A DNA stretch of 64,000 bases from Paludibacteraceae bacterium (GTDB lineage: Bacteria; Bacteroidota; Bacteroidia; Bacteroidales; Paludibacteraceae). Below the pieces are notes generated by a model. The model did no database searches. It was given only the letters and a program-made list of their open reading frames with translations, and was not told the origin of the DNA. Below, piece by piece: positions 35,072-45,183 of the stretch; positions within the stretch are counted from its first letter, which is position 1; every line of letters begins with the position of its first letter. The position numbers and the translations under genes were made by a program. Where the stretch lies: positions 1-64,000 of the forward strand of contig JAKSNZ010000007.1 in assembly GCA_024405855.1 (NCBI GenBank), read 5' to 3'.

Positions 35072-38000
35072 CTATAATCCTCTGCCGCAGCAGTTCTTAT
35101 ACTTCTTTCCACTACCGCAAGGACACGGGTCATTTCTGCCTACAGTCTTTTCAACATGAACAGGCTGTGGTTTCTGCTTGTCACGTGTATCTTGCTCTCC
35201 AGCCTTCATAATGTCACTCTTGTGTGCCTGGTACTTGCTGTAGTCATTACGTTGGCGTTGTTGTGCCTCACGCACTGAATCGCCTTCCCTTACAGGAATC
35301 TGGGCACGCATCAGAATGGTTATTGCCTTCTTGTTTATGGTCTCTATCATGCTCATAAACAATCCGTGAGCCTCTATTTTGTAGATTACAAGTGGGTCTT
35401 TCTGTTCATACGATGCGTTCTGAACGCTTGTACGCAATTCATCCAAATCTCTTAGATGCTCTTTCCAAGCCTCATCTATGGTGTGTAGAAGGACTGCCTT
35501 TTGGAACTCCTTGACAACTGCCTTTGCTTCAGTATCGTACGCTTCCTTTAGATTTACAGGTATGTTATACATAGCCTTACCGTCTGTAAACGGAATTATT
35601 ATGCGTTCATACATCTGACCTTGCTCCTCATACACTTTCTTAATTACCGGATAGGCAATTTTTGCTGTAAGTTCACACTTGCGTGAGAATGACTCATACA
35701 CCTTATTGTATATCTGGTCTGTCAAATCCTGTATCTTTGTGTGACGGATTGTATCAGGATTTATATCAATATCAGCAGCAAACTGACGGAGAATATCCAT
35801 ACGCATTGATTCTGCATCGGCAGAGTCATAATAAGTATCAACTATTACAGCAACTCCGTCATAAATCATATTTACAATATCAATACCGATACGCTCTCCC
35901 ATAAGTGCGTGGTGACGGCGGGCATAAATGTTTGTACGCTGTTTGTTCATAACGTCATCATACTCAAGCAGTCGTTTACGTATGCCAAAGTTATTCTCCT
36001 CAACTTTCTTCTGCGCACGCTCTATTGATTTTGAGATTTGGTTATGCTCCATCATCTCATCTTCCTGTAGTCCAAGGGCATCCATAACCTTTACAATACG
36101 GTCTGAACCAAAGACACGCATCAGGTTATCTTCAAATGATACATAGAACACTGAAGAACCCGGGTCTCCCTGACGGCCTGAACGACCACGCAACTGGCGG
36201 TCAATACGGCGGCTCTCATGACGTTCTGTACCTATGATTGCAAGACCACCAGCCGCTTTTGACTCAGGTGTAAGTTTGATATCGGTACCACGACCTGCCA
36301 TATTGGTAGCAATGGTAACAGTTCCCGGACGGCCTGCAAGTGCCACAATCTCAGCCTCTTTTTGGTGTAACTTGGCATTTAGGACATTATGCTTGATTTT
36401 ACGCATGCTGAGCATCTTGCTCAAAAGTTCTGATGTTTCAACAGCAGTTGTACCTACAAGCACAGGTCTTCCCTCTCCAATAAGTCTTTCAATCTCAGCA
36501 ATAACCGCATTGTATTTTGCACGTTTCGTCTTGTAGATGCGGTCATTCATATCGTCACGTATTACAGGACGGTTTGTAGGAATTGTAACCACATCAAGTT
36601 TATAGATATCCCAAAACTCACCTGCTTCAGTTTCAGCGGTACCTGTCATACCTGCAAGCTTACGATACATACGGAAGTAGTTCTGCAAGGTGATGGTTGC
36701 AAATGTTTGTGTGGCTGCCTCAACTTTCACTCTCTCCTTTGCCTCAATAGCCTGATGCAAACCGTCTGAATAACGTCTGCCTTCCATAATACGTCCTGTC
36801 TGCTCATCAACAATCTTAACTTGTCCGTCATCAATTACATATTGGTCATCCTTTTCAAATAGGGTGTAAGCCTTAAGAAGTTGGGTTACAGTATGCACAC
36901 GCTCTGATTTGACAGCGTAGTCCGACATAAGTGCATCGTGGCGTGTAAGTTTTTCATCTTCAGAAAGTTGCATATTCTCAAGTTCTGAAAGTTCAGAACC
37001 TATATCAGGCAACACAAAGAACTTTGAATCTCCGGTATCGGCGGAAATAAGGTCAATACCTTTATCAGTAAGTTCAATGCTATTGTGCTGTTCCTCAATC
37101 ACAAAAAATAGGTCATCGGTAATTTCGGGCATACGCTTGTTGTTCTGCTCCATATACACAGCCTCAGTCTTAAGCATTGCCGCTTTTACTCCCGGCTCAC
37201 TCAAGTACTTTATAAGTGGCTGATATTTAGGCAATCCCTTAAACGCACGATACAAATAGATTACACCTTGTGACTGTTCTTCAGGATTTGATGAAGCCAT
37301 AAGTTTTTTGGCATCAATAAGCAAACGAGTTACAAGCGCCTTTTGGGCGGCCACAACCTTTTCAACCTTAGGACAATACTCATCAAACATCTGGTCTTCT
37401 CCCTTTGGAACAGGACCTGATATGATAAGTGGTGTACGGGCATCATCTATCAAAACGGAGTCAACCTCATCAACTATGGCATAGTTATGACGGCGTTGCA
37501 CCAAATCTTCAGGCGCCGATGCCATATTATCACGTAAGTAGTCAAAACCAAACTCATTATTGGTACCAAATGTAATGTCAGCATTGTAAGCCTGACGGCG
37601 TTCATCTGAATTTGGTTTGTATTTATCTATACAGTCAACGCTGAGTCCGTGGAACATATACATAGGTCCCATCCACTCAGAGTCACGTTTTGCCAAATAA
37701 TCATTGACGGTAACAACATGCACTCCGTTGCCTGTAAGAGCATTAAGGAATACAGGAAGTGTGGCTACAAGGGTTTTACCTTCACCAGTTGCCATCTCTG
37801 CAATCTTACCTTTATGCAAAACAACACCACCAATGTACTGCACATCATAGTGAGCCATATCCCATTTTACCATATTGCCACCTGCCATCCATTCGTTCTT
37901 ATAAACGGCATTGTCTCCATCAATGGTTACAAAGTCAAACTTGACTGCAAGTTTGCGGTCAAAGTCAGTGGCTTTTACGATTATGGTTTCGTTCTCTTTG

Positions 38001-38362
38001 AATCGCTTGGCTGTTTCACGAATTATTGAAAACACCTCAGGCAAGAAATAGTCAAGTTTCTCATCCATGGCATCAAGTGCCTTCTTGTCAAGCTTGTCAA
38101 CCTCTGCATATAGTGCCGCACGCTCTTGAAAATCAGTTTGTTCAATAGTTGCCTTAATTTCATCAATCTTTGCAAGGCTTTCTTTTGCAACTGAACGGAC
38201 AGCCTCTCTTATCTCTGCAGAGCGATTACGTAATTCATCATTTGACAGTTTTTCAACTTGAGGATATACCGACTTGATTTTATCAAGATACGGAGCCACC
38301 TCTCTCATATCCCTATCGGCTTTTGTGCCGAACAACTTTGCTAAAATTTCATTAAATCCCAT
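35072..38362 (-). CDS. secA: Preprotein translocase ATPase SecA
   Basis: Motor of the Sec export pathway at the inner membrane. At 1096 residues it is long but normal for Bacteroidota, which have an insertion in the first nucleotide-binding domain. Walker A lies in [15 protein letters not shown], the DEAD-like motif is [10 protein letters not shown], and [10 protein letters not shown] and [20 protein letters not shown] lie in the second motor domain. The C-terminal zinc tail [13 protein letters not shown] that contacts SecB or ribosomes is intact. It probably shares transcription with the M23 peptidase gene upstream. Confidence 0.98.
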   Translation of the reverse strand: MGFNEILAKLFGTKADRDMREVAPYLDKIKSVYPQVEKLSNDELRNRSAEIREAVRSVAKESLAKIDEIKATIEQTDFQERAALYAEVDKLDKKALDAMDEKLDYFLPEVFSIIRETAKRFKENETIIVKATDFDRKLAVKFDFVTIDGDNAVYKNEWMAGGNMVKWDMAHYDVQYIGGVVLHKGKIAEMATGEGKTLVATLPVFLNALTGNGVHVVTVNDYLAKRDSEWMGPMYMFHGLSVDCIDKYKPNSDERRQAYNADITFGTNNEFGFDYLRDNMASAPEDLVQRRHNYAIVDEVDSVLIDDARTPLIISGPVPKGEDQMFDEYCPKVEKVVAAQKALVTRLLIDAKKLMASSNPEEQSQGVIYLYRAFKGLPKYQPLIKYLSEPGVKAAMLKTEAVYMEQNNKRMPEITDDLFFVIEEQHNSIELTDKGIDLISADTGDSKFFVLPDIGSELSELENMQLSEDEKLTRHDALMSDYAVKSERVHTVTQLLKAYTLFEKDDQYVIDDGQVKIVDEQTGRIMEGRRYSDGLHQAIEAKERVKVEAATQTFATITLQNYFRMYRKLAGMTGTAETEAGEFWDIYKLDVVTIPTNRPVIRDDMNDRIYKTKRAKYNAVIAEIERLIGEGRPVLVGTTAVETSELLSKMLSMRKIKHNVLNAKLHQKEAEIVALAGRPGTVTIATNMAGRGTDIKLTPESKAAGGLAIIGTERHESRRIDRQLRGRSGRQGDPGSSVFYVSFEDNLMRVFGSDRIVKVMDALGLQEDEMMEHNQISKSIERAQKKVEENNFGIRKRLLEYDDVMNKQRTNIYARRHHALMGERIGIDIVNMIYDGVAVIVDTYYDSADAESMRMDILRQFAADIDINPDTIRHTKIQDLTDQIYNKVYESFSRKCELTAKIAYPVIKKVYEEQGQMYERIIIPFTDGKAMYNIPVNLKEAYDTEAKAVVKEFQKAVLLHTIDEAWKEHLRDLDELRTSVQNASYEQKDPLVIYKIEAHGLFMSMIETINKKAITILMRAQIPVREGDSVREAQQRQRNDYSKYQAHKSDIMKAGEQDTRDKQKPQPVHVEKTVGRNDPCPCGSGKKYKNCCGRGL

Positions 38363-38407
38363 ATATTTTTGTTTAATCGGTTAATCGGTTCCACGATTCA
38401 CCAGTTT
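38363..38407. repeat. GGTTAATCGG-type intergenic repeat
   Basis: The spacer between the M23 peptidase gene and secA contains two overlapping copies of TTAATCGGTT followed by GATTCACCAGTT, words shared with the repeat before rsmE at 24873-24950. It is an 8-bp-period repeat (GGTTAATC). Confidence 0.65.
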
Positions 38408-39331
38408 TTAACTTACTCTGAGCTTACGCCCTATCTTTAATACAGTCTTAGGGGTTATATTATTTAATTTACACAGTTTTGACACTGTTGTGCCACTCCT
38501 TTTTGCTATGCTTGAAAGGTTATCTCCCTTCTTGATTGTATAATATGACAAATTGACACCCTTATATTTGAATGTTTTGTCACATATCACCAAAACTGAA
38601 TCCTTAACAAGTCCTGTTTCAAAATCAACCACATCAACAGGATTTATGGCATTGCCCACATATCTTATTTCATAATGAAGATGTGAACCTGTACTACGCC
38701 CCGTGTTTCCGCCCAATGCTATAGGGTCTCCGCTTCTGACGTATGTTCCCGGTTCAACAAGCAACTGACTGCAATGTCCGTAAATTGTCTCCAATCCGTT
38801 ATCATGACGAACCAATACATAATAACCATAACCTGTACCCCACTTTGATATACGCACCAATCCGTCAAATGCTGACCTTATTGTATCGCCTATAAGGAGT
38901 TTTACATCTGTTCCATAATGCCAACGATACGTCCTCATTCCAAAATTTGATGTTATCCTGCCAAGAAACGGATGAGTATATCCACTCATATCAATCTTTA
39001 CTGTATCCTTCATTTTATACAGATTGATATTGTAGGGATTCACATCAAAATTTGTCCATACATGGTTATATACCCCTTCGTATGAGTTTTCATCAAACCA
39101 TTGGGTATGAACCATCTGCGTTGAGTCAGCTGAATTATTTATAGCCAATGAGTCTGTTTCAGGGTTATCAACATCGCTTTCATCATCGTCATCATCGTCA
39201 TTTTCATACTCTGTGTTTGCTCCGGTCTCTTCAAAAACAACATTCTCAATTCCAAAGATATTGTCTATCTCCTTACTTTGTACGGCAAAAACCGTGCCTA
39301 ACATCAAAAATATCAACAAAAATCTCTTCAT
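38408..39331 (-). CDS. Secreted M23 peptidase with LysM domain
   Basis: A 307-residue cell-wall endopeptidase starting at the ATG at 39331 (MKRFLLIFLMLGTVFA signal peptide). An acidic Asp-rich spacer (about 35-65) precedes an M23 lysostaphin-type domain with metal ligands HYGTD and HLHYE (first His and Asp, then the His pair), and a C-terminal LysM repeat begins YYTIKKGDNLSSIAKRSG. It likely trims peptidoglycan crosslinks. Its promoter -7 box TATATTTG lies 25 bp upstream, so the longer upstream frame, which runs into the repeat element, is not translated. Confidence 0.93.
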   Translation of the reverse strand: MKRFLLIFLMLGTVFAVQSKEIDNIFGIENVVFEETGANTEYENDDDDDDESDVDNPETDSLAINNSADSTQMVHTQWFDENSYEGVYNHVWTNFDVNPYNINLYKMKDTVKIDMSGYTHPFLGRITSNFGMRTYRWHYGTDVKLLIGDTIRSAFDGLVRISKWGTGYGYYVLVRHDNGLETIYGHCSQLLVEPGTYVRSGDPIALGGNTGRSTGSHLHYEIRYVGNAINPVDVVDFETGLVKDSVLVICDKTFKYKGVNLSYYTIKKGDNLSSIAKRSGTTVSKLCKLNNITPKTVLKIGRKLRVS

Positions 39332-39355
39332 TTGCACTACTGTGGTAATAAATTG

Positions 39356-39363
39356 CAAATATA
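39356..39363 (-). promoter_or_regulatory. -7 box for the M23 peptidase gene
   Basis: The minus strand reads TATATTTG followed by CA, a full TAnnTTTG match 24 bp before the start codon. The expected -33 position falls inside the inverted-repeat element at 39382, where no TTTG is present. Confidence 0.6.
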
Positions 39364-39381
39364 ATAAAATTTCACCAAATA

Positions 39382-39560
39382 TTAATAGTTTTGTTAAGAG
39401 TTTATATACACCCATTCCAGTGGCTCATACCTTCTGTGAAGGTATTCGGCCCTCCCGTAACGGTTCTGTGAACCTACGGGTCCCTCCCACTATACGGCTG
39501 CGTGGGTGCAGACGCACTGTTATGGGTGTATATAAACTTTTCTTATAACAAAACTATTAA
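39382..39560. repeat. 179-bp nested inverted-repeat element (MITE-like or structured RNA)
   Basis: Outer arms are two perfect 15-bp blocks: TTAATAGTTTTGTTA (39382-39396) with 39546-39560, and TTTATATACACCCAT (39401-39415) with 39522-39536. Inside, CAGTG/CACTG (39418-39422, 39515-39519) closes a junction holding at least three hairpins: ATACCTTC-TGT-GAAGGTAT (39427-39445), CCCGTA.GGTTC-TGT-GAACCTACGGG (39454-39480) and CCCAC/GTGGG (39486-39506). The core is visibly GC-richer than its AT-rich surroundings. Both tips carry the same TTCTGTGAA. It contains the recG stop codon at one end and encodes no protein. Confidence 0.85.
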
Positions 39561-41644
39561 CTTATGAAACTCCAGTTTACAACATTCTGAGTTTTTTGGT
39601 GAAGTTGATCAAGAAGTAAGGCATTATCTGCAGAAGAGAGCATTGGGTCTGACTTCAGAATTTCTGAAGCCTCATCACGTGCAAGGGTTAGGATTTGTCC
39701 GTCACGGCTCAAGTCTGCAACTCGGAGTGTAAACGGAAGTCCGCTTTGAAGTGTGCCTTCCATATCACCAGGTCCGCGAAGTCGTAGGTCAGCCTCAGCA
39801 ATTTCAAAGCCGTTTGTAGTTTGTGTCATTATTTCAACTCTCTTTCTTGTATCGGACGATATTTGATACTTGGTTATAAGCAGACAATATGACTGATTAC
39901 CACCCCTGCCCACTCTACCACGCAACTGATGCAACTGTGAAAGTCCGAATCTTTCTGCGTTCTCTATGACCATTACTGTAGCGTTAGGCACATTTACCCC
40001 CACCTCTATTACTGTGGTTGAGACAAGCATATTTGCCCTTCCGCTTACAAACTCCTGCATCTGTGCCTCTTTTTCAGCGGGTTTCATTTTGCCATGAACC
40101 ATGCACACCTTAAATTCAGGGAACACCTGCTTCATTGCCTCAAATCCATTCTCCAAATCCTTCATGTCGGCTTTTTCTGACTCCTTTATAAGCGGATAAA
40201 CCACATATACCTGTCTGCCTTCAGCCATCTGTTTTCTCAAGAAATTATTAAGAGCAGGACGTTTCTCATCAAAAATATGCTCAGTATGAATCTCTTTTCT
40301 ACCAGGGGGCAGTTCATCAATAACGCTTACGTCCAAATCTCCGTAAAGTGTCATTGCAAGTGTACGAGGGATAGGTGTGGCTGTCATTACCATAACGTGT
40401 GGCGGACGAATGTTCTTTCCCCACAGTTTTGACCTTTGCTCCACTCCAAATCTATGTTGCTCATCAATTATTACAAGCCCTAATTTGGCAAACTGCACCT
40501 TATCTTCAAATACTGCATGTGTCCCTATAAGTATTTTCAGTGACCCCGATTCCAACCCTTCCGCTATGATTTCTCTCTCTTTCTTCTTAGTTGAACCTGT
40601 AAGCAGCCTAACCTCAAGGCCTAAAGGTTGTAACATCTTACTCATGCTCTCAAAGTGCTGTGTAGCAAGAATTTCCGTTGGAGCAACAATACAGGTTTGG
40701 TAATCATTGTCAACCGCCATAAGCATACTTAGCAGAGCCACAATGGTCTTGCCGCTGCCAACATCGCCTTGAAGCAGACGGTTCATTTGTCCGGGACCTC
40801 TTACATCGTTCCTTATTTCACGCAAAACCCTTTTTTGTGCGTTTGTAAGGTCAAACGGCAGGCACTCTTTGTAAAAAGTGTTGAAATAATGACCTATTAC
40901 GGGGAACGGATGCCCCATTGCCTTGCTCTTAAACTGGTTTGCCTGTCTTAAAATGGCAAGTTGAATATAGAACAACTCTTCAAATTTCAGTCTGGCAAGT
41001 GCCTTGTCAAGCGATGCCATGTCTTGTGGGAAATGTGCCCTTACAAGGGAATCGGAGGCATTAGGGAAATGATATTTGTCAAGAATATATTTTGGCAAGG
41101 TCTCTGGTACTGTATTTCTGTCAATACTTTTTAATGCTGTAAGAATCAGTTTCTGCAAAGCCTTGGAATTAAGAAAATGGTTCTTCATCTTCTCTGTTGT
41201 GTGATATAGTGGCATAAAGCCTGTTACACGGTCAGGTGAAGGCTTCTCTATTTCAGGGTGAATGAAACTGAACTTGCCGTTAAAAAGGTTTGGTTTTCCA
41301 AATACAATATACTCTGTATCAAGTAAATAAGCATCAAGTATATAATTCAAACCCTTAAAGAATATTATTTCAATAAAATCATCTCCGTCAGTAAAGGTTG
41401 CCACAAGCCGCTTTGCCCTGCCCTCTCCCACTTGTCTGAAGCCTGTAATAACACCTCTTATCTGAATATATGCCGTAGCCGTTTCTATCTCTCTGATTTT
41501 ATAGAACTTACTGCGGTCAATATATCTGTATGGGAAGCAATGAATCAGGTCTGAAACTGTTTTCACATCCAGTTCCTTCTCCAAGATTTCAGCCTTCTTA
41601 GGACCTACTCCAGGCAAATATTTTATTGGGGAGCCTAATTGCAT
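39557..41644 (-). CDS. recG: ATP-dependent DNA helicase RecG
   Basis: Remodels stalled replication forks. 695 residues: N-terminal wedge/OB domain (about 60-150), then helicase motifs I LLQGDVGSGKTIVALL, Ia CIVAPTEILATQHF, II VIIDEQHRFGVEQR, III MTATPIPRTLAMTLYGD and the C-terminal RecG signature including QLHQLRGRVGRGG. The last codon and stop lie within the right arm of the inverted-repeat element, so the C-terminus VVNWSFIS may have been altered by that element. The start is 1 bp after ispD. Confidence 0.97.
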   Translation of the reverse strand: MQLGSPIKYLPGVGPKKAEILEKELDVKTVSDLIHCFPYRYIDRSKFYKIREIETATAYIQIRGVITGFRQVGEGRAKRLVATFTDGDDFIEIIFFKGLNYILDAYLLDTEYIVFGKPNLFNGKFSFIHPEIEKPSPDRVTGFMPLYHTTEKMKNHFLNSKALQKLILTALKSIDRNTVPETLPKYILDKYHFPNASDSLVRAHFPQDMASLDKALARLKFEELFYIQLAILRQANQFKSKAMGHPFPVIGHYFNTFYKECLPFDLTNAQKRVLREIRNDVRGPGQMNRLLQGDVGSGKTIVALLSMLMAVDNDYQTCIVAPTEILATQHFESMSKMLQPLGLEVRLLTGSTKKKEREIIAEGLESGSLKILIGTHAVFEDKVQFAKLGLVIIDEQHRFGVEQRSKLWGKNIRPPHVMVMTATPIPRTLAMTLYGDLDVSVIDELPPGRKEIHTEHIFDEKRPALNNFLRKQMAEGRQVYVVYPLIKESEKADMKDLENGFEAMKQVFPEFKVCMVHGKMKPAEKEAQMQEFVSGRANMLVSTTVIEVGVNVPNATVMVIENAERFGLSQLHQLRGRVGRGGNQSYCLLITKYQISSDTRKRVEIMTQTTNGFEIAEADLRLRGPGDMEGTLQSGLPFTLRVADLSRDGQILTLARDEASEILKSDPMLSSADNALLLDQLHQKTQNVVNWSFIS

Positions 41645-41645
41645 A

Positions 41646-42290
41646 TCAGTTGAGATTCAAATCATTCTTAACTGTTATTTTCTTGTTCTCTACATTGCCT
41701 TTGGTAAGGGTTATGGAATAGCCGGCACACTCCACTACTGAAGCATCGTCAGTAAAGGCAGGGGAATAATCTACATTATACGCCTTTTTCAAAATTGAAG
41801 CCCTGAATACCTGTGGGGTCTGAACCAACTTTACTAAATTCCTGTTAATTGGTGCATTACTGCCGTCCTCCGCTATTATTCTGACAGAATCAACACAATC
41901 AATTACTGGAACCGCACTGCCTTTCTCCTCTGCCACTTTAAAAGCCTCTTCTATTACAACGTCCGATACAAACGGGCGCACTCCATCATGTATTGCCACA
42001 ATGGCGTCATCGGGTACAAACTCTAAGGCGTTCTTTACTGAATGAAACCTTTCCTCTCCACCTTCAACCACCTTGCATGGCACTTTGAAATCATACCTCT
42101 CACACAACTGATTCCAATACTCAATATCCCTGCCTGACAGTACCAATATTTTGTTTGGCACAGAGTGGAATGCCTCTATTGTACGCATAAGTATGGGTTT
42201 GCCGTCAATGGGCAGAAACTGTTTTGGAATATCCGTTCCCATTCTTTTGCCGCTGCCTGCAGCCGTAATTATTACATATCTGTTAACCAT
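41646..42290 (-). CDS. ispD: 2-C-methyl-D-erythritol 4-phosphate cytidylyltransferase
   Basis: Makes CDP-ME in the non-mevalonate isoprenoid pathway. 214 residues, with the nucleotide-binding N-terminus VIITAAGSGKRMGTDIPKQF, the conserved HDGVRPFVS and the C-terminal TDDASVVE. It shares a transcript with recG and has a strong promoter divergent from the SPOR gene. Confidence 0.95.
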   Translation of the reverse strand: MVNRYVIITAAGSGKRMGTDIPKQFLPIDGKPILMRTIEAFHSVPNKILVLSGRDIEYWNQLCERYDFKVPCKVVEGGEERFHSVKNALEFVPDDAIVAIHDGVRPFVSDVVIEEAFKVAEEKGSAVPVIDCVDSVRIIAEDGSNAPINRNLVKLVQTPQVFRASILKKAYNVDYSPAFTDDASVVECAGYSITLTKGNVENKKITVKNDLNLN

Positions 42291-42309
42291 AATGCAATGT
42301 ATTATCTTA

Positions 42310-42341
42310 CAAATTTAATAAAAATAGTATTATTTGTCAAA
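42310..42341 (-). promoter_or_regulatory. ispD-recG promoter (TTTG-N20-TAAATTTG)
   Basis: On the minus strand, TTTG (42338-42341) and TAAATTTG (42310-42317), spaced 20 bp, both match the consensus exactly, 19 bp upstream of ispD. Its -33 box lies immediately next to the -33 box of the opposite promoter. Confidence 0.75.
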
Positions 42342-42366
42342 AATCAGAGATTTTTTTTGTACCTTC
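42333..42366 (+). promoter_or_regulatory. SPOR-gene promoter
   Basis: TTTG at 42333-42336, 22 bp, then TACCTTCG at 42359-42366 (one change from TAnnTTTG), 6 bp before the start codon. The transcript would be nearly leaderless. Confidence 0.55.
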
Positions 42367-42372
42367 GCAGTC

Positions 42373-42852
42373 ATGAAACAAATTCTTGTATTGACAACAA
42401 CCCTGTTATTATGCCTTGCAACATACGCAGAGCGTATAGGTTCTGTTTCATTGAACCAACCTGCAGGGCTTGACTCCCTTGTTTATAAAAACATAGGGGC
42501 TACAGTACAACCTGCAAATCAAGTTGTTTCATGTAGCGGATTCAGAGTACAGATTTTCTCAAGCAACAGAGGTCAGAACGCCAAGAATGCGGCGTTTGAA
42601 ATGGAAAAGACCTATACTGAAGCTTTTCCTGAATCACACGCATACGTCACCTATTCCGCTCCTTTTTGGAAAGTGAGAGTGGGAGACTTTGTTTCATATT
42701 ATGAGGCATTGGTATTCAGTAACACCGTTAAGGATGCTTTTCCTGACCGTGCAACTGAAATTTTTGTAGTTAAGGAAGATATAGTCAAACCTCTTTATCT
42801 TGGCGTTGAGAACACTCCAACCATTAAAGAGGAAGAAACAATTAATAATTAA
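42373..42852 (+). CDS. Exported SPOR-domain protein
   Basis: A 159-residue protein starting at the ATG at 42373: signal peptide MKQILVLTTTLLLCLATYA, a short linker, then a SPOR domain (about 50-140: FRVQIFSSNRGQNAKNAAFE, FWKVRVGDFVSYYEAL, AFPDRATEIFVVKEDI). SPOR domains bind denuded glycan at division sites, so a periplasmic peptidoglycan-associated role is likely. An upstream in-frame start lies before the -7 box and is rejected. Confidence 0.88.
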   Translation: MKQILVLTTTLLLCLATYAERIGSVSLNQPAGLDSLVYKNIGATVQPANQVVSCSGFRVQIFSSNRGQNAKNAAFEMEKTYTEAFPESHAYVTYSAPFWKVRVGDFVSYYEALVFSNTVKDAFPDRATEIFVVKEDIVKPLYLGVENTPTIKEEETINN

Positions 42853-42904
42853 CAATTAACTTTTCACTATTCACTATTCTTTATTCACTATTAACTATTA
42901 ACTA
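42843..42904. repeat. Heptamer repeat before the TPP riboswitch
   Basis: Head-to-tail 7-bp words, TTAACTA, TTCACTA and TTCTTTA, run from the end of the SPOR gene to the riboswitch. They resemble the spacers at 6281-6325 and 11644-11680. Confidence 0.75.
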
Positions 42905-42905
42905 A

Positions 42906-42998
42906 TCATCGGGGTGCTACGTTTTGTGGCTGAGATTATACCCATTGTACCGGATACAGATAATGCTGATACCGGGATGCGGCAGAATTGGCACCTCA
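42906..42998 (+). promoter_or_regulatory. TPP (thiamine pyrophosphate) riboswitch
   Basis: The thi-box sequence is well preserved: TCGGGGTGCTACG, GGCTGAGATTATACCC and ACCGGATACAGATAATGC followed by TGATACCGGGA, in the correct order and spacing. A downstream hairpin GCAGAATT (42982-42989) with AATTCTGC (43001-43008) lies 5 bp before the receptor start codon, and GCACCTC (42991-42997) can pair instead with GGGGTGC (42911-42917) of the aptamer. The layout suggests control of translation initiation of the thiamine receptor operon. Confidence 0.93.
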
Positions 42999-43013
42999 TA
43001 AATTCTGCTGAAT

Positions 43014-45170
43014 ATGTCAAGAATTAAAACACTGATTATTATTGCCTTAATGCCTGCATTATGTATGGCGCAAGGGCTTAACCTGCTTGAGCAGGAGAAT
43101 GACTCCACTTACACAAAAGTATTGGAACAGATAGAGGTTAGCGCGTTACGTACCGCTGACAATGCCCCTGTTGCATTAAGCATTATTGACAAAAGTGAAT
43201 TTCAAAAACAAAACAATGCTGACGATGTTCCATACTTGCTTCAAAACACAGTTTCTGTAATTGCCACCTCCGATGCAGGCAACGGTGTGGGTTACACAGA
43301 CTTACGCATGCGTGGCTATGACGGCACAAGAATAAATGTAACCGTTGGCGATGTTCCCCTGAACGATGCAGAAAGCCATAAAGTGTATTGGGTTGATACT
43401 CCTGACCTGCTACAAACCGCAGAGAACGTGCAGATAGGCAGAGGTGCAGGTTCTTCAACAACGGGAACAGGCGCCTTTGGCGGTTCAATAAACATGGAAC
43501 CTAAGAAATTCTCAGAAAAACTTGGGGGCAAAGTGGAAGTATTGTACGGCAGTTACAACACTAACAAAGAGGTAATAAATGTAACATCGGGGTTACTAAA
43601 AGAGAAATGGGCTATAGAAGGAACTATATCTCATACAGGTTCTGACGGTTATATGGAAAGGGCAACCTCTCAACTTCACTCGTATATGTTACAGACAGGA
43701 TACCTTGGCACATACACATCAGTAAAACTGCTATCGTTCGGAGGTTTTGAAAGCACCTATAACGCTTGGGACGGAATAACAAAAGAGCAGATGGCTAAAA
43801 ACCGCCGATACAACCCTTGCGGAGAGATACTGGACAAGAACGGAAATGTTACAGGATTTTATGACAACCAGAAGGACAACTATTTTCAAACAAACAACCA
43901 CCTGATATTCAAGCACCAATTCAATGGTTTTTGGACACTTAACACAACTGCCCACTACACTTACGGAGACGGCTGGTATGACCAATACAAAAACTCACGC
44001 ACACTATCAGAGTATATGCTCTCTGACCTTTATGATGCCTCAGGACAACTTCTGAAAAAAAGTAACCTTACAAGGCAAAAAAAACAAAAGAGCCACTTTG
44101 GTGGCATTATTGCATACGCGGCATTCAAAAACAAAAGTGTTACAACTAATTTTGGAGCATCGTGGAATATGTACGGAAGTTTTCATAACGGATATGTTAC
44201 AAGCGTGGCTGATGCAGTAAATTTCAAAGGCAACTCTGAGTATTACAGGAACAACTCCCTGAAAAATGATGTGAGCGTTTTTGCAAAGGTTGATTGGGAA
44301 GCGTACAAAGGTCTGTTTGTGTATGCTGACATTCAATACAGATATGTAAATCATAAGATTGACGGACTAAATGATGTTTATGACTATACAAAAGGCGGCA
44401 TGCAGGACATTAATGTAAACAAGACATACAATTTCATTAATCCTAAAATTGGACTGAGTTATAATTTCTGCAAACTGCATAAGGTTTACGCATCGGGGTC
44501 AATGGCTAACCATGAACCTACAAGAAGGGATTTTGTGAATGCCGTAAAAGGTGATGAACCAAAACCTGAAAGACTGTATGATGTTGAGGCAGGCTATCAA
44601 GTTAACTCCAAATGGGTGAAAGGTTCTCTTAACCTTTATTATATGATTTATAAAGACCAACTTATTCTTACAGGGGCTCAAAACCCCGATACATACGAGG
44701 CACTTTACACCAACATACCTGACAGCTACCGCCGAGGCATTGAATTGGAGGCAACCGTCACCCCTCTTAAATGGCTGTGGTTTGGAGGAAATGTTACACT
44801 AAGTCAGAATAAGGCTGTAAATGCAAACTCATGTACTACAGACCTATCTTATTCTCCGTCAGTTACTGCCTTGATAAAGGCAGGCGTTGAAACTCATGGA
44901 TTTACAGTTAGTTGGCTGACAAGATATGTGGGCAAACAATACATAACCAACACATCAGATGAGAATTTCACACTTGACTCCTATTGGGTTACAGACCTTC
45001 AGTTAGGTTATGCCCTGAAGGTCAAGAATGCCTGTACAATAAATTTTGGAGTGTCTCTAAATAACTTATTTAATGCAGAATATTGTGCAAATGCTTTTGC
45101 ATACGATGAAGCATACTATTTCCCACAAGCCAAATTCAATGCCACAGGGAAGATTTCAGTAGAATTTTAA
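43014..45170 (+). CDS. TonB-dependent thiamine receptor
   Basis: A 718-residue outer-membrane transporter. Signal peptide (about 1-19), plug domain with LEQIEVSALRTADNAPVAL and DLRMRGYDGTRINVTVGDVP, IGRGAGSSTTGTGAFGGSIN, then a long 22-strand barrel ending in an aromatic residue (KFNATGKISVEF). The TPP riboswitch upstream and the PnuT-type gene 13 bp downstream identify the cargo as thiamine or a derivative. Bacteroidota omr1-pnuT operons under THI-element control are established in comparative genomics. Confidence 0.92.
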   Translation: MSRIKTLIIIALMPALCMAQGLNLLEQENDSTYTKVLEQIEVSALRTADNAPVALSIIDKSEFQKQNNADDVPYLLQNTVSVIATSDAGNGVGYTDLRMRGYDGTRINVTVGDVPLNDAESHKVYWVDTPDLLQTAENVQIGRGAGSSTTGTGAFGGSINMEPKKFSEKLGGKVEVLYGSYNTNKEVINVTSGLLKEKWAIEGTISHTGSDGYMERATSQLHSYMLQTGYLGTYTSVKLLSFGGFESTYNAWDGITKEQMAKNRRYNPCGEILDKNGNVTGFYDNQKDNYFQTNNHLIFKHQFNGFWTLNTTAHYTYGDGWYDQYKNSRTLSEYMLSDLYDASGQLLKKSNLTRQKKQKSHFGGIIAYAAFKNKSVTTNFGASWNMYGSFHNGYVTSVADAVNFKGNSEYYRNNSLKNDVSVFAKVDWEAYKGLFVYADIQYRYVNHKIDGLNDVYDYTKGGMQDINVNKTYNFINPKIGLSYNFCKLHKVYASGSMANHEPTRRDFVNAVKGDEPKPERLYDVEAGYQVNSKWVKGSLNLYYMIYKDQLILTGAQNPDTYEALYTNIPDSYRRGIELEATVTPLKWLWFGGNVTLSQNKAVNANSCTTDLSYSPSVTALIKAGVETHGFTVSWLTRYVGKQYITNTSDENFTLDSYWVTDLQLGYALKVKNACTINFGVSLNNLFNAEYCANAFAYDEAYYFPQAKFNATGKISVEF

Positions 45171-45183
45171 CATTTTTTAACAA

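Noticed and set aside
39332-39415. Longer N-terminus for the M23 peptidase from 39415
   Set aside because: It would run through the inverted-repeat element and upstream of the -7 box. A standard signal peptide begins at 39331.
39420-39520. Group II intron remnant
   Set aside because: Some strings such as GGTTCTGTGA recall intron ends, but there is no domain V, no reverse transcriptase piece, and the hairpins are symmetric parts of one inverted-repeat element.
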